Source: Pedosphaera sp. (GTDB lineage Bacteria; Verrucomicrobiota; Verrucomicrobiia; Limisphaerales; UBA9464). From it: DNA of 52,670 nucleotides. Shown piece after piece: positions 37,952 to 45,606 of this stretch. The notes under the pieces were generated by a model. It saw only the letters and a list, made by a program, of their open reading frames with translations. It did not search any database and was not told the origin of the DNA. Each line of letters starts with the position of its first letter. Within the stretch, counting starts at the first letter, position 1. The stretch lies in NCBI GenBank assembly GCA_009695205.1, contig SIBK01000025.1, positions 1-52,670 on the forward strand. Direction: 5' to 3'. Position numbers and translations under genes: made by a program.

Positions 37952-38722
37952 TCAAGGATCAAGGGCATACTTTTTGAGGCGCAATTTTTGAGCAATGACG
38001 GCCGCGACGAAACGAGGATTGTTTCGCAGATAGCGTTTCCAGAGCCGGCGGGGTTCGATACACAACCGGTAGAACCACTCAAGCCCGCTGCGCTGGATCC
38101 ATCGAGGCGCCTGCTTAACACGTCCAGCATGAAAATCGAAAGCCGCGCCAACGCCGACAAAGATCTTGGCATCCAACGTCCTAAGTTGCTGTGCCATGAA
38201 ACGCTCCTGCTTGGGAGTACTCAGACCCACCCAGAAAAAATCGGGCCGCAGCCCAGCGACACGTGCCTGAAGATCCGCCTGCTCCTTCTCGCTCAGGGGT
38301 CGAAACGGCGGGGTGTACGAGCCTAGGATCCGAACTCCTTGAAATCGCTCCATCAACCGGGCCCGGAGATCCTCTGCCACTCCGGTATTCCCGCCGAACA
38401 AGAAATGCGTGTGCCCGCTGCGGGAAGTCCAGGCCATCACCCGCTCCATCAGGTCCGGCCCATACACGCGGTCCATTGTGCGATGCCCCGCCAACCGCCC
38501 CAACCACACCATGGGCATGCCGTCTGGAGTGGTTAACAGCGATTGGTTGTGAATCTGACGAAGATGGGCGTCCGACTGGGACTCCATCACCCCATGGACA
38601 CCGGTAATGCAAACATAGCCGCGCTGACCGGTTTCGAGGGCGTGTTGGAGGGCAGCGACTGCTGAATCCAGATTCAGGACGCTGATGCCGACGCCGAGCA
38701 CGTTGACACGGGGGATTTCCAC
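37952..38722 (-). CDS. WecG/TagA/CpsF-family glycosyltransferase
   Basis: A 256-residue enzyme of the GT26 family that adds a sugar to a polyprenyl-linked saccharide during O-antigen, enterobacterial-antigen or capsule synthesis at the cytoplasmic face. Landmarks: VNVLGVGISVLNLDSAVAAL, YVCITGVHGVMESQSD, SLLTTPDGMPMVWLGRLAGH, RVYGPDLMERV, FWVGLSTPKQERFM and VGVGAAFDFHAGRVKQAPRW, then LEWFYRLCIEPRRLWKRYL, all typical. The length is normal. No other polysaccharide gene is adjacent; the uppS product would supply its carrier. Confidence 0.94.
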   Translation of the reverse strand: MEIPRVNVLGVGISVLNLDSAVAALQHALETGQRGYVCITGVHGVMESQSDAHLRQIHNQSLLTTPDGMPMVWLGRLAGHRTMDRVYGPDLMERVMAWTSRSGHTHFLFGGNTGVAEDLRARLMERFQGVRILGSYTPPFRPLSEKEQADLQARVAGLRPDFFWVGLSTPKQERFMAQQLRTLDAKIFVGVGAAFDFHAGRVKQAPRWIQRSGLEWFYRLCIEPRRLWKRYLRNNPRFVAAVIAQKLRLKKYALDP

Positions 38723-39037
38723 GATCGAGTGCGAGGGTCGGGGAGACGCCGACGATTTAGAAGTTCTTTGAAGTGACTAAGGCATCGGTCGGATCGCAAC
38801 CGCCTGGCCTCCAGAATCGTCGATCTCCACCAATCCGCCCCCCTCAAGCCACCTCCAAGGGAGTGAAATGGGCCGGCTCATTTGTGCCAACAAGGAGGTC
38901 GAATTCCATGGAAAAGCCATTGACACCCTGTAGCCGAGGCGTACGGTGAAAAACATGAGCGTTCCGGCGAGAACGTTTCTTTTCTCACCGACCGAGAAGC
39001 GCGAAGCACAACTGCATCTCGATAACAACGCAAAACC
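38723..39037. other. 315-bp spacer with promoter candidate for the second pseudopilin
   Basis: Divergent spacer. TTGACA (38920-38925), 16 bp, TACGGT (38942-38947) is a weak sigma-70-like pair about 90 bp upstream of the pseudopilin. On the minus strand, bases 38777-38890 read SRPISLPWRWLEGGGL and further, which has a protein-like look and might be the tail of a lost gene, but the open frame has no supported start. No gene is called. Confidence 0.4.
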
Positions 39038-39772
39038 ATGAAAAAGAGAACCTTTTCGACCGCCGCCTTTACGCTAATTGAGCTGCTGGTCGTCATCGCT
39101 ATTATTGCAATCCTCGCTGGAATGCTCCTTCCGGCTCTCGCCAGGGCGAAGCAGAAAGCATTGACAGTCCGGTGCAATAGCAATCACAAGCAAATGGCTC
39201 TTGGATTTCATATGTATGCTGACGATAACGCCGATAAGTATCCAGTATACAACAATTGGGGCACGCTGGGGGGGAAAACGGGAGTGATGGATTTACACGG
39301 GGGCAAGACTTCAGTTTCGAATCGTCCCCTGAACAAATACGTAACCGCTTATGAAGCGTATCATTGTCCTGCGGACAAAGGAGATTCGCTTTGGCTTAGC
39401 ACTTTTCCGAAGGGGATCCGGAGTTGTTACGAAGCGTGGGGAAACAGTTACCTTACTGTTTGGGCAGTGGAAACACTGCGAGTTAAGCATGTCACGGGCG
39501 ACTCTCAGGCTCCGGGAACCCCGACAGGTACGTCGATCAAGACCAGTGAGATCGGCAAGAGCCCATCCAACAAACTGATTCAGGGGGACTGGCCGTGGTG
39601 GGCTGACCGCGACAAGAAGGACCTGGCCAGTCAGTGGCACAATTACAAGAGTCAGTACCGCATGAACGTCCTGTTCGGGGACGGCCACACCGAGTATTTC
39701 CAGTTTCCAAAGGAAGCGTACCAGTGGAATTACAGCGGGCCCGCCCCAGATCCAAATTTTAGATGGTGGTGA
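39038..39772 (+). CDS. Type II secretion/type IV pilin-like pseudopilin
   Basis: A 244-residue protein with the prepilin leader [10 protein letters not shown], then FTLIELL with Glu15 at +5, and the same hydrophobic helix as the paralogue at 33100. The C-terminal domain differs ([46 protein letters not shown]), retaining the CPAD and FGDGHTE hallmarks shared with it. After prepilin-peptidase processing it would be in the inner membrane and periplasm. Like its paralogue it is monocistronic and is followed by a REP-like repeat and a convergent gene. Confidence 0.9.
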   Translation: MKKRTFSTAAFTLIELLVVIAIIAILAGMLLPALARAKQKALTVRCNSNHKQMALGFHMYADDNADKYPVYNNWGTLGGKTGVMDLHGGKTSVSNRPLNKYVTAYEAYHCPADKGDSLWLSTFPKGIRSCYEAWGNSYLTVWAVETLRVKHVTGDSQAPGTPTGTSIKTSEIGKSPSNKLIQGDWPWWADRDKKDLASQWHNYKSQYRMNVLFGDGHTEYFQFPKEAYQWNYSGPAPDPNFRWW

Positions 39773-39800
39773 TTTAGGAAATAAGGAGAACCAACACAGC

Positions 39801-39850
39801 GTAGTCGCGGACGGGAGTCTGCGCAAACCTCGTCCGAGCAACAGTTCATG
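39801..39850 (+). repeat. REP-like repeat copy
   Basis: GTAGTCGCGGACGGGAGTCT then GCGCAAACCTCGTC. Stem CGCGGAC (39806-39812) pairs with GTCTGCG (39817-39823) through one wobble pair. The next segment, CAGTTCATGGTTT, matches the unit body of the copies at 478-685 and 33899-34005 and then stops. It lies between the convergent second pseudopilin and ispF. Confidence 0.85.
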
Positions 39851-39884
39851 GTTTCTCGGCGCGCACTTTGAGTTCGGACGCGCG

Positions 39885-40364
39885 TTATTCCGGAAGGTCA
39901 ATACTAGCGACGGCCATAGCAGCGATCCCTTCCTCGCGGCCAACGAATCCAAGGCGCTCATTGGTGGTGGCTTTAACTCCGACCTTGCGGGGGTCCAGGC
40001 CCAGGGCAGCTGCGAGATGGATTTTCATTGCTGCAAGGTGCGGGGCAATCTTGGGCGCCTCGGCGATAACCGACGCGTCAACATTCACCAACCGCCCGCC
40101 CCGAAGACGGACCTGCCGAGCCGCTTCCTCGAGAAAAACTCGGCTTGGCGCTCCATTCCATCGCGTATCTGTATTCGGGAAAAAATGCCCGATGTCCGCC
40201 TCTCCCAACGCCCCCAGCACCGCATCCGTGATGGCGTGGGCCAAGGCGTCCGCATCCGAATGCCCGTCGAGACCTTTGGTATGCGGAATTTCCACCCCGC
40301 CTAGGATCAACTTTCGACCCACAACCAGCTCATGCACATCGTAGCCAATCCCAACATGAATCAT
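39885..40364 (-). CDS. ispF: 2-C-methyl-D-erythritol 2,4-cyclodiphosphate synthase
   Basis: A 159-residue enzyme of the non-mevalonate isoprenoid pathway. ATG 40364 gives the classic N-terminus [13 protein letters not shown] with the zinc ligands Asp/His; ATG 40418 would add 18 unrelated residues. The rest is intact: [40 protein letters not shown] and the C-terminal [20 protein letters not shown] signature. The length is typical. The ispD partner is not adjacent. The 69 bp to the CPBP gene upstream on the same strand permits co-transcription. Confidence 0.97.
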   Translation of the reverse strand: MIHVGIGYDVHELVVGRKLILGGVEIPHTKGLDGHSDADALAHAITDAVLGALGEADIGHFFPNTDTRWNGAPSRVFLEEAARQVRLRGGRLVNVDASVIAEAPKIAPHLAAMKIHLAAALGLDPRKVGVKATTNERLGFVGREEGIAAMAVASIDLPE

Positions 40365-40433
40365 GGATCGAAGCCTACGGAGCCGACGTCGGAAAGTCGA
40401 ATGCTCGTCTTCGGCCAACTCGCGGGCATCGGA

Positions 40434-41306
40434 TCATTTCCCCAGCACTTGATCGAGTATGCCGTATTGCTGAGCCAACCTCAGCGCCCCAAATGAGGTC
40501 GCATCAAAAAAGCCATGGGCGAGGACGGCAAGCCAGAGCGACCGGTGATACAAGGTCAAGCCACCCAGCAGGAATCCCAAAATCGTCGTAGCCAATATGC
40601 CCGCCGGCCCCTGCGGCAAATGGCCAAATCCGAAAACCAACGAGGAAATTGTGAGCACCAGCAGCCGGCCTTTCCAGTCCTGCCATCCGGACGGGAGAAG
40701 CCGAAGAAGGCCCACCAAGACCGCGGTACGCCACAGTTCCTCTCGAAATCCGGCGACGACAAAGCTTAGAAGAGTGAGTGTGAGAAAGAAATAGAGCGGA
40801 TCTGCAAGCGCCATCGGATCGATCACCTCTTCGATCTTCGGTCGATACGCCTGAAGGGCGGAAGGATCCCCATAAGAGAGGAAGTACGCGACACCTAGGG
40901 CAATCCCAAGACAAATACTCACGGGGATCCGGACACCGACAGAATATAGGATTCCGAGAGGCAGCAACCAATAGCTAGAGAGAGTGCGGCTGGAAATCCG
41001 GACACCGCCGCGGAAAAACAATTCATCCGGAGATGGGCGGGTTGCGATCCACGCAAGGAGGTATAGTACAAGGAACAAGCCAAGATTTTCGGCCGCCACC
41101 CACCAGAGCTCCCGGGTTGTGGAGGGCAAAACCGTCTGGGTATCGAGCATCGCCACATTCAGATATTTTAGGAGAGTGGGCACCGACCCCAGGAGGATCG
41201 GGTACGGCATCAGCAGCGCACACCAAACCCACCATCGCCATTTTGCACGCTGTTGCGATGGCGCTGCATTGCACACGTCTGCAGCCATGACGGGAGGCGC
41301 CTCCAT
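40434..41306 (-). CDS. CPBP-family intramembrane metalloprotease-like protein
   Basis: A 290-residue protein with about seven to eight hydrophobic segments. The CPBP/Abi motifs are present: GFREELWRTAVLVGLL (motif 1, Glu-Glu and Arg, here with one residue less between them than in the common EExxxR form), FGFGHLPQGPAG (motif 2 His) and LAVLAHGFFDATSF (motif 3 His and Asn/Asp). Family members cleave CAAX-type prenylated substrates or process bacteriocins and regulators; the substrate here is unknown. It is 6 bp downstream of the MarR gene and so probably in one operon with it. Confidence 0.85.
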   Translation of the reverse strand: MEAPPVMAADVCNAAPSQQRAKWRWWVWCALLMPYPILLGSVPTLLKYLNVAMLDTQTVLPSTTRELWWVAAENLGLFLVLYLLAWIATRPSPDELFFRGGVRISSRTLSSYWLLPLGILYSVGVRIPVSICLGIALGVAYFLSYGDPSALQAYRPKIEEVIDPMALADPLYFFLTLTLLSFVVAGFREELWRTAVLVGLLRLLPSGWQDWKGRLLVLTISSLVFGFGHLPQGPAGILATTILGFLLGGLTLYHRSLWLAVLAHGFFDATSFGALRLAQQYGILDQVLGK

Positions 41307-41312
41307 GCGACT

Positions 41313-41870
41313 CTAATCACCCCTCCGGCACGCGACATCCGCAGCGTCGCGACAGGCGGACGACACCAAATCGAGCTGTTCGAGTAAACGTTCCCGCTCG
41401 GCTTCTGGCAGGACACCGAGCACTTCCAGTTGAAGCGCGATGGCGACCTCCCGGACCTCCACGTACATGGCCTCGGCTGACGGTAGCAGACGGATGCGGG
41501 ATGCCCGGCGGTCCAGTTCGTGGGGTTTCCGCTCCACCCACCCCGCCTCCGTCATCCGCGCCAACAACGAAGCGACTGTGTTGGGATCGCTCGACATGCG
41601 CGCCGTCAGCTCACGCTGTGTCATTCCGTTGGGCTCCCCCTCCCGCAAGATTCTCATCGCGGTAAACTGGTCGGGAGTCACGCCTGTATGAACGATGCGG
41701 CGTCGGAAGGCCTGATTGAGTCCATACCAAGCCCGCCGCAGAAGGGGGGGCAGACGATGACGAGAGGGCGAGTCCACCGGTGTCACGGCAGTGGGCAGTT
41801 GGGTGAGTGGCAATGATTTTCGAGAGACCAAGGTGGCCGCTGTAATAGCCCGGAATGCGGCCGTTGCCAA
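41313..41870 (-). CDS. MarR-family transcriptional regulator
   Basis: A winged-helix regulator of up to 185 residues. The first 40 residues from TTG 41870 are low-complexity, so the true start may be further in; no ATG is available before the core. The core shows PDQFTAMRILREGEPNGMTQ, the recognition helix region SSDPNTVASLLARM, EAGWVERKPHELDRRASRIR and the dimer helix ending in EQLDLVSSACRDA. It normally represses its own operon in response to a small ligand. It sits 6 bp before the CPBP protease gene and 77 bp after fumarase. Confidence 0.85.
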   Translation of the reverse strand: MATAAFRAITAATLVSRKSLPLTQLPTAVTPVDSPSRHRLPPLLRRAWYGLNQAFRRRIVHTGVTPDQFTAMRILREGEPNGMTQRELTARMSSDPNTVASLLARMTEAGWVERKPHELDRRASRIRLLPSAEAMYVEVREVAIALQLEVLGVLPEAERERLLEQLDLVSSACRDAADVACRRGD

Positions 41871-41947
41871 CTGGATCAGGCGTCGGATTGGTTTGGTCGG
41901 GCTTGACGCGGCAGGCCCCTCTCCCCTGTCCTGTACGTCCCGTTGGT

Positions 41948-42523
41948 TCAGAGTCGTCGGGCTAACTCCGCCTGGCTATGGGCGAGTACGTCGCGGTGAA
42001 GTGAATTCCCGTGACTATCCATGGTGACCACTGCGGGAAAGGCTTCGACCTCTAGTTCCCAAATAGCCTCTGGGGCTCCGAACTCCTCCATGAAATGGAC
42101 GCTTCGAACGCGCTTGACGCATTCCGCCAGCACCTGGGCCGCACCGCCAATCGCGTGCAAATAGACGCATCCATATTCCTTGCAGGCCGCCAGCGTCCTC
42201 TCACCCATCCCACCCTTTCCAATCACAGCGCGAACGCCGAAATCACCGATGATCTGCGCCTGGTAGGGTTCCTCGCGACTCGACGTTGTCGGCCCGGCAG
42301 CTGTCACCTTCCAGTGTCCGTGCTCATCTTTCAACGTCACCGGGCCGCAATGGTAAAGGATGCCGTCGCGAAGATTGATATCCGGCGGAAGTTTGCCGCC
42401 CTCGTGCAGGTACTTGTGAACGGCATCTCGACCCGTAAAAACAGTGCCGGTGAGAAAGACTTCGTCCCCGACGTTGAGGGCGCGAATCTTTGCCGCGGTG
42501 AATGGAGCAACAAGCGGGTGCAT
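41948..42523 (-). CDS. Class I fumarate hydratase, beta (C-terminal-type) subunit
   Basis: A 191-residue protein. ATG 42523 is preferred; the frame extends to 42583 into the alpha gene. It matches the C-terminal swivelling domain of iron-sulfur hydrolyases: IRALNVGDEVFLTGTVFTGR, AVHKYLHEGG, LYHCGPV, GPTTSSREEPY, VIGKGGMG and HFMEEFGAPEAIWEL. It partners with the alpha subunit encoded 25 bp upstream to convert fumarate and malate in the citric-acid cycle, although tartrate dehydratase is a related alternative. The two-subunit form contrasts with the single-chain FumA of enterobacteria. Confidence 0.92.
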   Translation of the reverse strand: MHPLVAPFTAAKIRALNVGDEVFLTGTVFTGRDAVHKYLHEGGKLPPDINLRDGILYHCGPVTLKDEHGHWKVTAAGPTTSSREEPYQAQIIGDFGVRAVIGKGGMGERTLAACKEYGCVYLHAIGGAAQVLAECVKRVRSVHFMEEFGAPEAIWELEVEAFPAVVTMDSHGNSLHRDVLAHSQAELARRL

Positions 42524-42548
42524 GGCTAAAAACGCTGGGAATCGGAAC

Positions 42549-43427
42549 TCAATAAAGCCAACGAGCGATTCGAGAGGCGGCATCGAGCTGAATGCCTTGA
42601 CGGCGAAACGCCCAGCACATGTAACTTACGCTGACAAAGTAGGAAGCCGGCACACGATTCGCCGCGCAGATCTTGACCCCCAGTAGCGTTGTGCGCCCAC
42701 CAAAACCCATCGGACCGATTCCCAGTTCGTTGGCGGTTTTCAGTATATCCTGCTCGAGGGCATCGAGTGTCGGATCCGGGTTGCGATCTCCGAGCATGCG
42801 CAGGAACTGTTGCTTGCTAAATTCGAAACCCGTCGCCCGATCCCCGCCAATACACACCCCAAGGACGCCGGGTCCACAGCCCCTCCCCTGCGCCTGCAAC
42901 ACCGCGTCCAGGATCACCCGGCGGCACCCGTCCAGATCCCGGTTGGCGTGCAATTTCTCGTGGGGCAGCGAATACTGGGCTCCCACATTCTCGCAACCGC
43001 CGCCCTTGAGCACGAGTCGCACCTCGGTTTCCCCGCTCCGATGTTGATGAAAATGGACCGTAGGCGAGCCCAGGCCGAGATTTGTACCGTCGTTCTTGCC
43101 TGTGATGGAATCGACAGAATTCTGCCGGAGGAATCCCTTCCGCGTAGCCTCCTTCACCGCTTCCCGAGTGATTTCCTCGAAAGTCAACTGGTCATAGTCG
43201 ACGGGGCACGTGACATAGAAAATGACGGATCCGGTGTCCTGGCAGATTGGCTGCGACTTCCTCTTAGCTAGCTCGATGTTACGTTCGATGATCCTCATCG
43301 CGCTTTCCGCGATCGTTCCCTTCTTCTCGGATTCCAGCGAACGCACCAGGGCTTCATTGACATCATCGGGAATCTCCGCCGAAGAACGGCGAATCAATTC
43401 AATCAAGGATTCGAGCAGCGCGGACAT
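42549..43427 (-). CDS. Class I fumarate hydratase, alpha (N-terminal-type) subunit
   Basis: A 292-residue protein carrying the 4Fe-4S-dependent catalytic domain. Landmarks: IAKRKSQP-like KRKSQPICQDTGSVIFY with the first cluster Cys, NDGTNLGLGSPTVHFHQH, KGGGCENVGAQY, GCGPGVLGVCIGGDRATG with further Cys, LGIGPMGFGGRTTLLGVKI and SYFVSVSYMCWAFRRQG. It stops at TGA just before the beta gene, in a different frame. The end ARWLY and the separate ATG of beta both look natural, so I read two subunits and not a broken fusion. Start ATG 43427. Confidence 0.93.
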   Translation of the reverse strand: MSALLESLIELIRRSSAEIPDDVNEALVRSLESEKKGTIAESAMRIIERNIELAKRKSQPICQDTGSVIFYVTCPVDYDQLTFEEITREAVKEATRKGFLRQNSVDSITGKNDGTNLGLGSPTVHFHQHRSGETEVRLVLKGGGCENVGAQYSLPHEKLHANRDLDGCRRVILDAVLQAQGRGCGPGVLGVCIGGDRATGFEFSKQQFLRMLGDRNPDPTLDALEQDILKTANELGIGPMGFGGRTTLLGVKICAANRVPASYFVSVSYMCWAFRRQGIQLDAASRIARWLY

Positions 43428-43708
43428 GCAGGTCGCGAACTGTGTAAAGGCGGGCGCCGCGTGTCAATATTCCGACTCACGGAACCGAGCGGAGTAAGAC
43501 TCAGGACTCCTGAGGCTGTTGCCGGACAATCCAGCCGACACACTCTTGTCGTGGAGCCAGGCAGTTCTTGGATACTCGATACGAAGGGGGTGGGCAATAT
43601 CCCACGATGGCTTCCAGCTCGGTAGCAATGGAAACCTGGGGCAGCACTTCGTTCAACCTGAAGCGGGGTTGCAGCAATCGACTGCCCAACGCAATAATGG
43701 GATCCGGT

Positions 43709-45536
43709 ATGAACGACCAAATAAATGGCACGCCTCCGGACGACACCTCGCCCGACAGTCCAACAGCCTCAGCGAAACTTCGCCGACTTCGGACGTGGCC
43801 AGCAATGCTCTTGGTCGCGGTCGGGATTATCACGCGATTCGGACCCGCTAACCTGGACGGCGGGAACGGGATGTCGAATTATTGGATGGTCGCCTTGTTG
43901 GGACCCTTGCTGTGTAGCGTGCTCCTCGTGATTTGGTGGCTGACTGCGAGCCGAGCGACGTGGAAGGAGCGGCTGTTCGGATTCGTCGCACTACTCGCCT
44001 CCCTGGCCATCACAGCATTGCTTATTGATCCGACCCTGGGGGGAGGCGGGAATAATCCAACTAACGGTGCCGATGGGTATGATCGCTTTCGCGCGTGGCG
44101 TCCTGTTACTCGCCAGGCATCGCCCGGCAGTCAGAACCAGCCTAGCCTCGCTGCTCGCACTCGCCGGATTCGGGTTTACAATCCTGCTCCGTAACGAAGG
44201 GGCGACCGGCGACTACTGGCTCAGCACGCATTGGCGGTGGTCTCAATCTCCTGAAGAATTGATTCTAGCCGCCCGCAAACCAGGGGCCGCTGCCAAACCT
44301 GACCGCGTGGATTCTAGCAAGATCGGCTTGGCACTCGCAGACCCCGAATGGCCCGGATTCCGAGGCGCAGATCGGGCAGCGCGTTCACGCGGTCCGCAAA
44401 TCGCGACCGACTGGAGCACTCGCCCGCCCCGTCAACTATGGAAAATCCAGGTCGGCCCCGCGTGGTCTTCCTTTGCAGTCGCGGGAAACCTCCTCTTCAC
44501 GCAAGAGCAACGCGGACCGATGGAAACCGTCGTTTGTTATGACGCTGATACAGGCCGAGAGGTCTGGAACCGGCAGATTGAAAACCGCTTTGAGGATCCG
44601 CTCGGTGGACCGGGCCCCCGGGCGACTCCGACCCTCGCGAATGGCGGATTATTCGTGACCGGCGCTACGGGAACCTTCCCCCGCCTGAATCCCGCCACAG
44701 GGGACATCGTGTGGCAACAAGACCTGAAATCGGTCGCCGGACGCAAAGCCCCGGGCTGGGGATTTGCCGCGTCGCCACTCATCACGGGTTCCGATGTCAT
44801 CGTTTACGCCGGAAGTTCGGGTGACAAAGGCCTGCTGGCCTTTGACGTCGCGTCGGGACGGCTCCGCTGGTCAGCCGCCGCGGGAACTGATTCCTACAGT
44901 TCGCCGCAGGCAAACACGATCGTCGGCGAGGACCTGCTGCTCATGCTGTCCAATGAAGGGTTGGTCTTTTTAGACCCAGTCACGGGCAAAGAGCGGCTGA
45001 ATTACCTGTGGAAGTTCATGAACTACCGAGCGCTTCAACAGCAGGTCGTCGGCACCGACACGGTCCTGTTGCCCACCGGGATGAACACCGGCACCAGGGC
45101 CATCCGGATCACCAAAGCCAACGGACAGCTCGCGGCGGAGGAGTTATGGACGTCGCGGAATTTGAATCCGGACTTCACGGATTTCGTGAGCCACCGAGGC
45201 TACGCTTTCGGAGTCGTTGGCGGGGTCTTTACGTGCGTGGATCTAAAAACGGGCGAACGGAAATGGAGAGACGGGCGGTACGGCAAGGGCCAGGTTTTGT
45301 TGCTGGAAAACTCCGGCCTGTTGTTGGTGGCTGCCGAACAAGCTGAGGTCGTGCTTCTGCGAGCGGATCCGGACAAACACACCGAAGTGGGTTCGTTCAA
45401 GGCGCTGGAAGGAAAAACCTGGAACCATCCGGTGGTCGTTGGAGACCGGCTCTACCTTCGCAATTCCCAGGATGCCGCAGGTTATCAATTGCCGTTGTCC
45501 GAAGTGAACAGAAAAATGGAGAACAAACAGCCCTGA
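43709..45536 (+). pseudogene. Membrane-anchored PQQ-like beta-propeller protein, frameshifted at a G6 run
   Basis: Two frames join into one protein. From ATG 43709 the first frame encodes three membrane segments (WPAMLLVAVGIITRFGPA, MVALLGPLLCSVLLVIWWLT, LFGFVALLASLAITALLI). The second frame continues with MGMIAFARGVLLLARH and LASLLALAGFGFTILL, then EWPGFRGADRAARS and a propeller (YDADTGREVWNR, NPATGDIVWQQ, DVASGRLRWSA, DLKTGERKWRD). Removing one G from the G6 run 44038-44043 gives DPTLGEAGIIQLTVPM and joins both frames into about 608 residues, like intact verrucomicrobial homologues. The rest of the sequence shows no decay, so sequence error or a phase-variable tract is as likely as a true pseudogene. 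Confidence 0.8.
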
Positions 45537-45606
45537 GTTCTCGAAGGCTCCAACGTCAACCGAGCAGTGTTGCGATTTTTTCAATCCATGCCTCATCCTT
45601 CGATCC

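Noticed and set aside
38777..39028. 83-codon minus-strand frame upstream of the glycosyltransferase
   Set aside because: Its second half looks protein-like, but its first half covers the likely promoter and start of the second pseudopilin, and no start is supported.
42523..42583. Frameshifted single-chain fumarase
   Set aside because: Alpha and beta parts are in different frames, but alpha ends in a natural-looking tail and beta has its own ATG 25 bp on, matching known two-subunit enzymes.
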